From contig UQMI01000028.1 in assembly GCA_900542045.1 (NCBI GenBank), positions 1-43,813 of the forward strand: a DNA stretch of 43,813 bases, written 5' to 3'. The notes under the pieces were generated by a model. That model was not told the DNA's origin and made no database searches. It saw nothing but the letters and a program-made list of their open reading frames with translations. The position numbers and the translations under genes were made by a program. Source of the DNA: an uncultured Blautia sp. (lineage in GTDB: Bacteria > Bacillota > Clostridia > Lachnospirales > Lachnospiraceae). Positions within the stretch are counted from its first letter, which is position 1; each line of letters begins with the position of its first letter. This document shows, in pieces, positions 8,925 through 17,242 of this stretch.

Positions 8925-10535
8925 TTATTCTTCGGAAGGCTCTTCCTCGTCTTCAAACTCGATATCCATATGGATATTGCTGCGAAGGGCTTCATCCACA
9001 GTGATCTGCGCAAGCCCCTGCTGCTGATGTTCCCCGCCCATCACCATGACGATCTCCACATCCATGCCCATTCTTCTGGCAATGAGTTTTTTCAGTTCCT
9101 CCCGGTACATGGGGTCATCAATGTACAACTGCCCGTAATAATCCTGAAATTCCACGTAAAGGACAGGTTCTCCTGTCTCTCCATTATACTTTGGTATCGC
9201 CCCCAGCAGCTTCTGCTTAAACATGCCGGTGGTTTCTGCCACGATTCCGCGCCAGTTTGCCACGATCTTCTGCAGATCCTCAGGAGCAGCTCTGGACGGC
9301 TTGGGCATTTCCGCAGGAGTCAATTCCGATTCTACCCTATCTTCCGGGGTATTTGCAACCATTACCTGCACAGAAGCAGGCCGTTCTTCTATTTTTTTCT
9401 CCAGAACACGGATCCGGTCCAGAACAGAATCCAGATTGGTTTCCATGGCCGGCCGGCACAGCTTGATCAGTGCAATCTCCACCTGTACCCGTTTCTGTGT
9501 GGAATAACGGATCTGATTGGATAGTTCCGAGAAGATTCGGATGTACCGCATCAGCGTCTCCACCTCTGTCATCTGCGCCTCTTCTTCCATGGCTTTCAGA
9601 TTCTCAGAGGACACGTCAATGGCCTCCCCCGGATCCTCCGACGTTTTCACCAGCAGAAGATTTCGCAGGTACCAGGTAAAATCAGACACAAACTGGGTCA
9701 GCTCCCTGCCTCTTACCACCAGCTCCTCCAGAGCTTTGATCACGCCGTTCACATTGCCCTCCAGGATCTGCCGCAGCATCCGGCTGAATACTTCCGTGTC
9801 CACAGCTCCCAGCACATCCAGAACCTTGTCATAGGTCAGCTTTTCTCCCATATAGAAAGCAATGCACTGGTCCAGCAGACTGAGGGCATCACGCATGGAA
9901 CCGTCAGCCGCCCTTGCCACATAACGGATGGCCTTCTCCTCCGCTTCCACGCCTTCGATCCGGTTCAGCTCTTCCAGACGGGCTGCAATGGTATCTACGG
10001 TGATCCGCCGGAAATCATACCGCTGACACCGGGACAGTATCGTAATCGGTATCTTGTGGGCTTCTGTGGTGGCCAGAATAAAAATAACATAAGAAGGAGG
10101 TTCTTCCAATGTCTTCAGCAGCGCATTGAACGCCCCTGTGGACAGCATATGAACCTCATCAATAATATAGACTTTATAGCGTCCCTGTGTAGGACGATAA
10201 GCCACTTCTTCACGGATCTCGCGGATATTGTCCACACCGTTGTTGGAAGCGGCATCGATTTCAATCACATTCATAGAAGTCCCCGCCTGTATAGCCATAC
10301 AGGTGGGGCACGTATTACATGGACTTCCGTCTACAGGATGCTCACAGTTCACTGCTTTCGCCAGGATTTTCGCCACAGTGGTCTTACCGGTCCCTCTCGT
10401 TCCGCAGAACAGATACGCATGCCCGATACGGTTTGCCTTTATTTGATTTGTCAGTGTAGTTACAATATGTTCCTGTCCTTTGACATCGGAAAAATTATCC
10501 GGACGGAACTTTCGGTATAGAGCGGTATAGCTCAT
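8925..10535 (-). CDS. dnaX: DNA polymerase III subunit gamma/tau
   Basis: Start at ATG 10535 ([12 protein letters not shown]) with AGGAG 8 bp upstream. The 536-residue clamp-loader ATPase has Walker [10 protein letters not shown] (about 45-53), four zinc cysteines between about residues 64 and 79, Walker B IIDEVHML, and the sensor/arginine finger LSRCQRYDF. The C-terminal third is much shorter than E. coli tau and carries the usual [19 protein letters not shown] domain of Firmicutes. It loads the beta clamp in the replisome. Confidence 0.97.
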   Translation of the reverse strand: MSYTALYRKFRPDNFSDVKGQEHIVTTLTNQIKANRIGHAYLFCGTRGTGKTTVAKILAKAVNCEHPVDGSPCNTCPTCMAIQAGTSMNVIEIDAASNNGVDNIREIREEVAYRPTQGRYKVYIIDEVHMLSTGAFNALLKTLEEPPSYVIFILATTEAHKIPITILSRCQRYDFRRITVDTIAARLEELNRIEGVEAEEKAIRYVARAADGSMRDALSLLDQCIAFYMGEKLTYDKVLDVLGAVDTEVFSRMLRQILEGNVNGVIKALEELVVRGRELTQFVSDFTWYLRNLLLVKTSEDPGEAIDVSSENLKAMEEEAQMTEVETLMRYIRIFSELSNQIRYSTQKRVQVEIALIKLCRPAMETNLDSVLDRIRVLEKKIEERPASVQVMVANTPEDRVESELTPAEMPKPSRAAPEDLQKIVANWRGIVAETTGMFKQKLLGAIPKYNGETGEPVLYVEFQDYYGQLYIDDPMYREELKKLIARRMGMDVEIVMVMGGEHQQQGLAQITVDEALRSNIHMDIEFEDEEEPSEE

Positions 10536-10558
10536 GGATCTACTCCTATCTGTCTCAA

Positions 10559-11641
10559 TTAATCGCCAAAGCTGATGCCGATCTGTTTTGCTGCCAGTAC
10601 CGTCTGATCCTTGGGTGATACAGTTTTCAGCTTGCCGGCGCATTCTGCCAGCGGTACCCGCTTGATCTTTCCGTTTACAATACCGATCATGACACCATAT
10701 TCCTCATCCAGAATCGCTGCTGCCGCGCCGGCGCCGATTCTGGTGGAGAGCACACGGTCGTATGCACAGGGACTTCCGCCTCTCTGTGTATGTCCCGGAA
10801 CGGTAATGCGCACTTCATTCCCGGCAATCTTCTGGATCTGATCCGCAATCTCATAAGAAACAGAGGGGTACTTCTTGGCCCGCTCTTCCAGTCTCTTTTT
10901 CAGTTCTTTCTTGGAAAGTTTCGCGTCCTCTTTGGAGATCGCTCCTTCTGCCACAGCCAGAATCGTAAAGCGCTTGCCGGCTTTGGATCTCCGCTGGATG
11001 GCTTCCACGACTTTCTTAATATCATAGGGGATCTCCGGTATCAGGATAATATCCGCACCGCCGGCAACGCCTGCATGAAGCGTCAGACTTCCCACTTTAT
11101 GTCCCATCACTTCAACAATAAATACACGGCCATGAGAAGCAGCGGTGGTGTGAATGCAGTCAATGGCATCCGTAGCAATATTCAGTGCGCTCTGGAATCC
11201 GAAGGTCATATCGGTTCCCCAGATATCGTTATCAATGGTTTTGGGAAGGTGAATGATATTCAGCCCTTCCTCACGCAGCAAGTTGGCAGTCTTCTGTGTG
11301 CCGTTCCCGCCCAGGATCACCAGACAGTCCAGACAAAGCTTATAGTATGTCTGCTTCATTGCCTCGACTTTATCCAGACCCTTCTCATCCGGTACGCGCA
11401 TCAGCTTAAACGGCTGCCGGGAAGTCCCCAGGATCGTTCCTCCCTGTGTCAGGATCCCGGAGAAATCCTTGGAAGTGAGCATTCTGTATTTTCCATAGAT
11501 CAGCCCTTTATAACCATCGTCAAAACCATATACTTCCAGCTCATCCAGACTGTTGGTCAGTCCCTTTACCACACCTCTCATGGTGGCATTAAGCGCCTGG
11601 CAGTCACCGCCGCTGGTAAGCATTCCAATCCTCTTTATCAC
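10559..11641 (-). CDS. pfkA: 6-phosphofructokinase (clostridial subgroup)
   Basis: A 360-residue PFK with GTG start at 11641. It shows MLTSGGDCQALNATMRG, LGGNGTQKTANLL, and the catalytic PKTIDND followed by GTDMTFGFQSA, GRVFIVEVMG and GGSPCAYDR. At the two positions that separate phosphoryl donors, Gly (GGNG, E. coli 104) points to ATP while Lys (PKTIDND, E. coli 124) is usual in PPi enzymes. This G/K mix is known in ATP-dependent enzymes, so ATP is the better guess. The Asp of the E. coli GGDG motif is Asn here. It phosphorylates fructose-6-phosphate in glycolysis. Confidence 0.93.
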   Translation of the reverse strand: MIKRIGMLTSGGDCQALNATMRGVVKGLTNSLDELEVYGFDDGYKGLIYGKYRMLTSKDFSGILTQGGTILGTSRQPFKLMRVPDEKGLDKVEAMKQTYYKLCLDCLVILGGNGTQKTANLLREEGLNIIHLPKTIDNDIWGTDMTFGFQSALNIATDAIDCIHTTAASHGRVFIVEVMGHKVGSLTLHAGVAGGADIILIPEIPYDIKKVVEAIQRRSKAGKRFTILAVAEGAISKEDAKLSKKELKKRLEERAKKYPSVSYEIADQIQKIAGNEVRITVPGHTQRGGSPCAYDRVLSTRIGAGAAAAILDEEYGVMIGIVNGKIKRVPLAECAGKLKTVSPKDQTVLAAKQIGISFGD

Positions 11642-11677
11642 GTTGCATCCCGCCCTTCTTTATAATATCTTGGGTTT

Positions 11678-11706
11678 ATTATATAATACTTTTCCCATTC
11701 TCACAA
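11678..11706 (-). promoter_or_regulatory. Promoter of pfk
   Basis: On the minus strand TTGTGA (11701-11706), 17 bp, TATAAT (11678-11683). It lies 37 bp upstream of the GTG start and is divergent from the SRP RNA promoter. Confidence 0.65.
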
Positions 11707-11760
11707 CCAGAAATACACCCATCGCCGATCCGGGCGGATTAAAATTTTCCCCCCGCATAA

Positions 11761-11789
11761 TTGACAATCCCCGGAAATCATAGTATAAT
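11761..11789 (+). promoter_or_regulatory. Promoter of the SRP RNA gene
   Basis: TTGACA (11761-11766), 17-bp spacer, TATAAT (11784-11789): a perfect consensus sigma-A promoter ending just before the RNA 5' end. Confidence 0.88.
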
Positions 11790-11792
11790 TAA

Positions 11793-12058
11793 GCTCCGCG
11801 CAGCCGGGGAGTTAGCGGTGCCCTGAACCTGCAATCCGCTACAGCAGGGGTGATGCCAATCTGAGGCTTCCTATTCGTGAAGCTGCCCTTTATAAGTGAT
11901 GTTGACGTCTGGGTCTTACGCAACAGGAATCTGTGAACCGTGTCAGGACAGGAATGTAGCAGCACTAAGCAGAAGCTCTTGTGTGCCGTGAGGGTGCCTG
12001 GGCCGAGTTAACTGTAAAGGTAACGTTCATGGTAGTATTCCGAGGTGCGGCGCGCGAA
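11793..12058 (+). ncRNA. ffs: Signal recognition particle RNA (large, Gram-positive type)
   Basis: About 265 nt with no plausible reading frame, in the expected size for the Bacillus/Clostridium SRP RNA with an Alu domain. The 5' GGGGAGTTAGCGGTGCCCTG and following CAATCCGCTACAGCAGGGGTGA are the conserved Alu-domain loops. GTGCCGTGAGGGTGCCTGG, and the CAGGACAGGAATGTAGCAGC segment, mark the S domain with its GGAA-type loop. The ends pair (CCGCGCAGCC with the 3' GGTGCGGCGCGCG). With Ffh it targets secretory and membrane ribosomes to the membrane. End positions are good to a few bases. Confidence 0.95.
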
Positions 12059-12073
12059 AAAAGGACATAATAA

Positions 12074-12113
12074 GGACTGTTCTGAAGTTTCCTCTCAGAA
12101 CAGCCTTTTTTTT
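12074..12113 (+). terminator. Terminator of the SRP RNA gene
   Basis: GGACTGTTCTGA...TCAGAACAGCC forms an 11-bp stem with one bulged A, followed by eight T. Its 3' arm overlaps the stop codon of the convergent tadA gene. On the opposite strand it lacks a T run. Confidence 0.88.
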
Positions 12114-12586
12114 GCCTCTTTTTCTTTTTTCTTTTTTTCCCGAAGCTCCCGGAAAAAACCGGAGAGCATGGCGGAACACGCTTCTTCCAGAACGCCCCTT
12201 TCCACCTGCACCTTATGGTTGAATCCGTCCATTTCCAGCAGATTCATGACCGAACCCGCACAGCCTGCCTTGGGATTCATGCTGCCGATCACCACTTTGT
12301 CGATTCTGGACTGCACCAGGGCCCCCGCACACATCTGGCAGGGTTCCAGCGTCACATACATGGTACATCCCTCCAGCCGCCAGTCACCCAGTTTTCTGCT
12401 GGCCTTCCGGATAGCATTCAGTTCCGCATGGGAAAGCGTATTTTTGTCGGTGTTCCTTCGGTTATAACCCCTGGCAATGATCTTTCCCTCACAGACGATC
12501 ACACAGCCGATGGGCACTTCTTCCAGCGCATAAGCCTTCTTGGCCTGTTTCAGCGCCTCTTTCATATATTTTTCCTGCTCTTCCAT
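12095..12586 (-). CDS. tadA: tRNA-specific adenosine deaminase TadA
   Basis: A 163-residue zinc deaminase with HAELNAI (about residues 53-59) carrying the catalytic His-Glu pair and PCQMCAGA (about 83-90) carrying the two zinc cysteines. It converts A34 to inosine in the tRNA-Arg wobble position. ATG 12586 is preceded by GGAGGCATTT. The last about 20 residues are a lysine/glutamate-rich tail. A minus-strand TATAAT at 12617-12622 with TTGCGT 17 bp upstream could be its promoter. Confidence 0.94.
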   Translation of the reverse strand: MEEQEKYMKEALKQAKKAYALEEVPIGCVIVCEGKIIARGYNRRNTDKNTLSHAELNAIRKASRKLGDWRLEGCTMYVTLEPCQMCAGALVQSRIDKVVIGSMNPKAGCAGSVMNLLEMDGFNHKVQVERGVLEEACSAMLSGFFRELREKKKKEKEAKKRLF

Positions 12587-12677
12587 AAATGCCTCCCCGT
12601 TTTCCTCTATGCCTGCATTATAGCCGATTTACCCGTCAGACGCAATCCGCCGCAGAAATGTCTCCTGCCGGAACGGT

Positions 12678-12706
12678 TTGACGAATACTGTCAAATCCGT
12701 TACACT
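12678..12706 (+). promoter_or_regulatory. Promoter of the radical-SAM activase gene
   Basis: TTGACG (12678-12683), 17 bp, TACACT (12701-12706), about 58 bp upstream of the ATG at 12765. Divergent from the tadA promoter. Confidence 0.6.
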
Positions 12707-12764
12707 GGATTTACAGACCAAACTGCAGGGTGCATCCTGTATGTTTCTTTTTGGAGGACCTGCC

Positions 12765-13460
12765 ATGAAAATATGTGGTTTAAATAAAACAACTTTACTG
12801 GACTATCCGGGCAAGGTGGCCGCTACACTCTTCCTGGACGGCTGCAATTTCCGCTGCCCGTTCTGCCAGAACAGCGCTCTGGTGCTCCATCCTGCCAGAG
12901 AACCGGAAATCTCCCGGGACACCCTGCTTGCCTTTCTGGCAAAACGCCGCAGAATCCTGGATGGGATCTGCATCTCCGGCGGTGAACCTACTCTGCACCA
13001 GGAACTTCCCGAGCTTCTGGAGACCATCCGTTCTTATGGATACGCCATCAAACTGGACACCAACGGCTCCCGTCCCCATGTCATCCGTTCCCTTCATCAG
13101 TCCGGACTGATTGATATGGTTGCCATGGATATCAAATCTTCCCCGGAAAATTATGGAAAGCTGTCCGGACTCCGCTATCCGGATCTGCCTGCCATCGAAG
13201 CCTCCGCAGACTATCTGATGCATTCCGGCATTCGCTATGAATTCCGCACCACAGTAGTCCAGGAGCTGCACCGTCCGGAGGATTTCCGTTCCATCGGAAA
13301 ATGGCTGAGCGGCGCAGAAGCTTATTTCCTGCAGGCTTACCAGGACTCCCCTTCCGTGATCTCTCCCGGGTTCAGCAGCTATTCTTATGAAGAGCTTTCC
13401 GGTTTTGCATCCATCCTTTCAGAAACCATTTCCAGGGTGGAAATTCGGGGTATCGATTAG
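12765..13460 (+). CDS. Radical SAM protein, anaerobic ribonucleotide reductase-activating type
   Basis: The start at ATG 12765 has TTGGAGG 7 bp upstream. The 231-residue product has the radical-SAM CNFRCPFCQN motif (CxxxCxxC, about residues 26-35), the GGEPTL block binding SAM, and LDTNGSRP. The MKICGLNKTTLLDYPGK N-terminus is typical of the family annotated as anaerobic NrdD-activating protein (nrdG-like), which makes a glycyl radical on a partner. No nrdD is adjacent, so the partner is not shown. It overlaps the convergent DUF6128 gene by 42 bp. Confidence 0.88.
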   Translation: MKICGLNKTTLLDYPGKVAATLFLDGCNFRCPFCQNSALVLHPAREPEISRDTLLAFLAKRRRILDGICISGGEPTLHQELPELLETIRSYGYAIKLDTNGSRPHVIRSLHQSGLIDMVAMDIKSSPENYGKLSGLRYPDLPAIEASADYLMHSGIRYEFRTTVVQELHRPEDFRSIGKWLSGAEAYFLQAYQDSPSVISPGFSSYSYEELSGFASILSETISRVEIRGID

Positions 13461-14714
13461 GCGGTACCAGTAACCGCCTCTGCCTCTCTGCATACCTGCA
13501 AATTCCGGGAGACGGCTGCTTTTAAAATGAGGGAACCCGAACATATTGGCCATCATCCGTTCCTGCTGTTCATACACGCCCGGAACCCCCAGCACATACT
13601 GGCTGGTTCCCCGCAGCTTTCCAAGCAACAGATAGCCAAACTGCTGATAACCATGGAGCAAAAAGCGATTGTTTCGCATGGGCCATACGCGCTTGGGAAA
13701 ATATCGGAAATCCGCCGGCGTCATCTTCCTGCACTCTATGATCTCGCCGTCTTCAAACGGCCAGAACGTATTGGTTTCCTGCTGCGGCTCCCGGACATCC
13801 ACTCTCCCCATTTCTTCTCTATTTCCCGTGAGATCAGCTCCTGACTTCTCTTTTCTTCTCACAAAATCTGCAGATCGTTCCGATATATCGTTGGGATTCT
13901 CCGTATGTTCTTCCAGAGACTCCATTTCTCCTTCCATATCTGCAAATCCCCCGTCTTCTCCCTGAGCCAGATCACGTTCTGTTTCTCTGTCCTCTGTCGG
14001 CAGAGTCTCTTCTCCGACCCCATCCGTTTCTTCTTTTTCCTGCATTTCTCTGCCCGATTCTCCTCTTTCTTTCTCTTTCCCGTCTCCCCATTCTCTCTCT
14101 GCAGTCTCTCCGTCACTCCACTCTTTTTCTGTTGACTCTCTGTCATTCCATTCTATTTCTGCGGACTCCCTGTCATTCCGCTCTCTTCTCTCAGATTCTC
14201 CAATACCCGGTTCTCTTTCCCCAGCTTTTCTATCACCTGATGTTCTTCCCTGCACTCCCTCATCTGGTTCTTCTCTTTCTGATACCACACCGTCCTGTCC
14301 GCGGTCTGCTTCTGTCCCCTCTCCGGGCAGCCGGAATGCCAACGGAGAAATCGGCTCATCATCCCACTGGGTTCCATAAAATCCGCCTCCCTCCAGAAGA
14401 ATCACCATGCCATTCAGATCGTCCAGCCCCACTGGATTCCCATTTAAACTGTCTGCTCTGGTTGCCAGCCGAAAATCGACCCTCCCGGAAGTTGTCTTGC
14501 CTTCACCCAGCCTGGTCCCCCACAGATCCTGCTGCTTCCGCACAAAGCCATAGATCTGACAGTTCTGATCCGGCGCCAGATTCGGACACTGCATATGTAC
14601 CTCCATAATACAGTTTCCATTTCTGGCTTCTACTTTTACAAAGCCCCGGTTTTCCTTCTTGGTCTCGCCATGGTATTCATATAGATAAGCGACAAATCTA
14701 CGATAAGATGACAC
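13419..14714 (-). CDS. DUF6128-like protein with Glu/Arg-rich repeat linker
   Basis: A 431-residue protein starting at GTG 14714, with GGAGG 6 bp upstream. The N-terminal domain (about 1-130, starting SSYRRFVAYLYEYH) and the C-terminal domain (about 305-431, FRYFPKRVWPMRNNRFLLHGY and HLLLG-type strands) appear conserved. They are joined by about 170 residues of low-complexity acidic/basic sequence containing degenerate copies of ND(R/G)E(S/T)(A/T)E.EW. No signal peptide or membrane segment is seen. The family name is from memory and the function is unknown. Confidence 0.65.
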   Translation of the reverse strand: MSSYRRFVAYLYEYHGETKKENRGFVKVEARNGNCIMEVHMQCPNLAPDQNCQIYGFVRKQQDLWGTRLGEGKTTSGRVDFRLATRADSLNGNPVGLDDLNGMVILLEGGGFYGTQWDDEPISPLAFRLPGEGTEADRGQDGVVSEREEPDEGVQGRTSGDRKAGEREPGIGESERRERNDRESAEIEWNDRESTEKEWSDGETAEREWGDGKEKERGESGREMQEKEETDGVGEETLPTEDRETERDLAQGEDGGFADMEGEMESLEEHTENPNDISERSADFVRRKEKSGADLTGNREEMGRVDVREPQQETNTFWPFEDGEIIECRKMTPADFRYFPKRVWPMRNNRFLLHGYQQFGYLLLGKLRGTSQYVLGVPGVYEQQERMMANMFGFPHFKSSRLPEFAGMQRGRGGYWYRLIDTPNFHPGNGF

Positions 14715-14785
14715 TGTCCGCCTCCTGCAGATTCTGATTCTCTAAAATATATGAATAAAAATTTCTCATAGAACAAAACTTTTTG

Positions 14786-14814
14786 TTGACAAATGAAGAT
14801 AAAGGCCCTATAAT
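14786..14814 (+). promoter_or_regulatory. Promoter of tRNA-Pro
   Basis: TTGACA (14786-14791), 17 bp, TATAAT (14809-14814). Full consensus; transcription would start a few bases before the tRNA. Confidence 0.9.
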
Positions 14815-14825
14815 AACTATTGCTT

Positions 14826-14899
14826 CGAAGCGTGGCTCAGTTTGGTAGAGCGCTGCGTTCGGGACGCAGAGGTCGCGTGTTCGAATCACGTCGCTTCGA
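14826..14899 (+). tRNA. tRNA-Pro (anticodon CGG)
   Basis: A 74-nt cloverleaf: acceptor arms CGAAGCG / CGCTTCG, D-arm with GGCTCAG...TTGGTAGAGC, anticodon stem CTGCG/CGCAG enclosing TTCGGGA (anticodon CGG), and a T-arm with GTTCGAATC. The CCA end is not encoded. It is a single-gene transcript with its own promoter and terminator. Confidence 0.97.
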
Positions 14900-14934
14900 T
14901 TTGCGAATAAGTCCTATAGAAGGGCACGAAAGAG

Positions 14935-14964
14935 CAGCACATCCGGAAGGATGTGCTGTTTTTT
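14935..14964 (+). terminator. Terminator of tRNA-Pro
   Basis: A perfect 10-bp stem CAGCACATCC/GGATGTGCTG with a GGAA tetraloop, followed by TTTTTT. Confidence 0.92.
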
Positions 14965-15057
14965 CGTAAAGAAAAGCAGAAGATTCCATTCAGGCTTTCT
15001 CTGCAGCTAAAAATGTTCCACAGGACGCAAGAATTCCAAAAGAAAGGATACCCGATC

Positions 15058-15537
15058 ATGATCTTAAAAAAATATGAATCCTCTTATTGCCTGCCAATGG
15101 CCCAGTTATTCTACGATACGGTCCATTCTGTCAACGCTGCCGACTATACGCCCCAACAGCTGCAGGCCTGGGCCCCGGGTACGGTAGATCTGCAGGCCTG
15201 GGATCAGTCTTTTTCCCAGCATTACACCCTGCTTGCCATAGAAGGAGGACAGGTTCTGGGCTTCGGTGATATCACTCCCACAGGCTATCTGGACCGGCTG
15301 TATGTACACAAAGATCATCAGCACCAGGGAATCGCCACCTTTCTCTGCGACAGGCTGGAGCAGGCTGTTGCCGCCGAACGGCTCACCGTTGCCGCTTCCA
15401 TCACCGCCAGACCCTTTTTTGAAAAAAGAGGCTACCGAGTTCTGCAGGAACAGCAGGTGGAAAGACACGGCATTATCCTGACAAATTATCGAATGGAAAA
15501 GATCAGATCTGATAAATCCGGGGCTGCCTTGCCGTAA
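15058..15537 (+). CDS. GNAT family N-acetyltransferase
   Basis: The start at ATG 15058 (MILKKYESS) is preferred over upstream ATGs because it begins the domain and follows AAAGGA. The 159-residue GNAT fold shows YVHKDHQHQGIATFLCDRLE (about 82-101), with the Q/RxxGxG/A acetyl-CoA loop, and ARPFFEKRGYRVLQEQ near the C-terminus. The YLDRLYVHKDHQHQGI pattern is that of YafP-like acetyltransferases. The substrate is unknown. It overlaps the convergent nitrilase gene by 35 bp. Confidence 0.88.
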   Translation: MILKKYESSYCLPMAQLFYDTVHSVNAADYTPQQLQAWAPGTVDLQAWDQSFSQHYTLLAIEGGQVLGFGDITPTGYLDRLYVHKDHQHQGIATFLCDRLEQAVAAERLTVAASITARPFFEKRGYRVLQEQQVERHGIILTNYRMEKIRSDKSGAALP

Positions 15538-16312
15538 GCAGAGGCAGTTCTTCCCGGATCCGCTTCACTTCACCCAAATCGATCTCTGTCACCATACATC
15601 CCGGCTTCTCATCCATCTCTCCCAGAACATTTCCCCATGGATCCACCACCATAGAATGCCCCCAGGCCTGATAAGACGCCTGTGCATCTCTGGCCGGGGA
15701 TGTGGCTGCCACATAACACTGATTATCCACCGCCCGGGCACGGTTCATCAACTCCCAGTGGGCCGGGCCTGTGGTAGTATTAAAAGCGGCGGGGACCAGC
15801 AGTATTTCCGCTCCTTCCAGCACCATTTTCCTGGCAAGCTCAGGAAATCGAAAATCAAAGCAGATGCAGATCCCTACTTTTCCAAATTCTGTTTCGGCTA
15901 CGGTACAGCATTCCCCGGGACTCAGGGTATCAGACTCCCGAAAATACTGTTTTCCCTTAATGTCAATGTCGAACAGATGGATTTTTCGATGTTTGGCAAT
16001 CTGCTTTCCGTTTCGGTCAAACAGATAGGCCGTATTGTAGATTCGTCCCGCCTGGTCTGTCTCCGGCATCGATCCCGCCAGAAGATACATATGATATTTC
16101 TCCGCCAGAAAGCTGCACCGCTGCCAGCATTCTCCATGCTCCGGCTCCGCATATACCGGAAAATTTTCCGTTTCATACGGGCAGTTGAACATTTCGCCAA
16201 AAACCGCCAGATCCACCTGACGTCCGGAAATCCCTTTCAGACATTCCTCCATCTCATCCAGATTCTTCCTTTTTTCTCGAAATACCTGGGTTTGAAACTG
16301 TGCAATTCTCAT
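15503..16312 (-). CDS. Carbon-nitrogen hydrolase (nitrilase superfamily, omega-amidase-like)
   Basis: A 269-residue enzyme with the full Glu-Lys-Cys triad: Glu in AVFGEMFNCPY (about residue 40), Lys in AKHRKIHLFDID (about 112) and Cys in GICICFDFRFPE (about 148). RKIHLFD and the preceding YNTAYLFDRNG match the Nit2/omega-amidase and YafV-like branches. These hydrolyse alpha-ketoglutaramate or related amides. ATG 16312 follows GGGAG. The next gene upstream lies beyond the broken carboxypeptidase. Confidence 0.87.
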   Translation of the reverse strand: MRIAQFQTQVFREKRKNLDEMEECLKGISGRQVDLAVFGEMFNCPYETENFPVYAEPEHGECWQRCSFLAEKYHMYLLAGSMPETDQAGRIYNTAYLFDRNGKQIAKHRKIHLFDIDIKGKQYFRESDTLSPGECCTVAETEFGKVGICICFDFRFPELARKMVLEGAEILLVPAAFNTTTGPAHWELMNRARAVDNQCYVAATSPARDAQASYQAWGHSMVVDPWGNVLGEMDEKPGCMVTEIDLGEVKRIREELPLLTARQPRIYQI

Positions 16313-16342
16313 AATTTTTCTCCCTTCACCGGCTCATTTCCT

Positions 16343-16937
16343 TCATAAAGATTCGTTTGTCCTGCGTTTTCTGTTTTCTCTTCCGGCTCTGTTCTGCGCA
16401 GCCCTCCGTCTGCGTACCTGCAGCCTTCTTTTTCTGGCCCTCTTTCTCTGTACACCGACATACGCGCCACAAAGCCCGGCCAGAACCGCGCCTCCGCCCA
16501 GGACTGCTGCCGGCCAGGGAATGGCGCTCCTGCTGTCTGACGATATTTCCTCTTCCTCTGGCGAAGAATCGTCCTGCTCTGCAGTCTGCATACTCATTCC
16601 CGTTCCTTCCGATGAAATCTCTTCCTCATTCTGCTCCAGATAGGCAAATCCATACTCCAGCAGCTTAATAGTATCTTCATAATGTGTCTGCTCGCTTTTC
16701 ATTACCACTGCGATCAGAGCACGCCCGTCTTTCTCCGCACTTGTCACAATAATGCTGTTCCGTCCCGTTTTTCTCATACAGAATCTCCCCTGTATCCCCA
16801 TCCATCAATACCGCTGCCTGCGATTCAATGACTGGCTCAGTCAGCGCCGCTCCCCAGACATACACCGCCCAAGGCTGCAAAATGATAAGCTGCAGAACCA
16901 CCATAACCGCCGTTAACAAATTTCGAATTTTTTTCAT
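16343..16937 (-). pseudogene. D-alanyl-D-alanine carboxypeptidase (S11), internal deletion and frameshift
   Basis: The N-terminal piece (from ATG 16937, GGTGGGA upstream) has a signal peptide and the first strand of an S11 peptidase (QAAVLMDGDTGEILYEKNGTE). The C-terminal piece, in another frame, has the last part of the same domain (IIVTSAEKDGRALIAVVM...YEDTIKLLEYGF) and the usual C-terminal membrane anchor. Everything between them, about 230 residues holding the catalytic SxxK, SxN and KTG boxes, is gone; the joint lies at about 16755-16775. The frame changes at the joint. The upstream ribosome site and both ends are intact, so the loss looks recent. It cannot be a working peptidase. Confidence 0.88.
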
Positions 16938-17110
16938 ACTGTCCCACCTTATTTGTACTCACTCCAATGCCAGCGCATCCGGCAGCAGTATCCCTCAGAC
17001 ACACTCCCCTTCTGCACAGTATCCTCCGCCACAGTGCGATCCCCGTTTCACTCCAGTCGGCGCAAAGCAGATGTCCACCGGACCTCTTGCATCCAACGGA
17101 TTTTTTATGT

Positions 17111-17197
17111 GACAGGGAAGTCAGAATGAAACGTTCTGCTTTCCTGTCATATATAAAAAACAGCCATTTCAAACACATTGTGTTTCCATGGCTGTTT
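17111..17197 (-). terminator. Terminator downstream of the 3D-domain gene, with a second hairpin
   Basis: On the minus strand AAACAGCCAT...ATGGCTGTT with an inner AAACAC/GTGTTT stem (about 17157-17197) is followed by TTTTTTATAT: a good intrinsic terminator. A second long hairpin (GACAGGGAAGTCAGAA/TTCTGCTTTCCTGTC, 17111-17148) follows without a T run. The spacer 16938-17110 upstream of the broken carboxypeptidase shows no gene that I can support. Confidence 0.8.
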
Positions 17198-17242
17198 CTT
17201 TCAAATACTCCCATCTTCTGTTTGCTTACACAGCTCTGCTCT

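Noticed and set aside
14045..14330. Shadow ORFs in the DUF6128 linker region as separate genes
   Set aside because: Low-complexity sequence is open in several frames; only the main frame has both conserved domains and a ribosome site.
14698..14889. Minus-strand 63-codon frame over tRNA-Pro
   Set aside because: Covers the tRNA and its promoter on the opposite strand; peptide is a common false ORF of tRNA genes.
16837..17214. 125-codon minus-strand frame upstream of the broken carboxypeptidase
   Set aside because: Runs through the terminator hairpin region and then overlaps the pseudogene in a wrong frame; no start signal.
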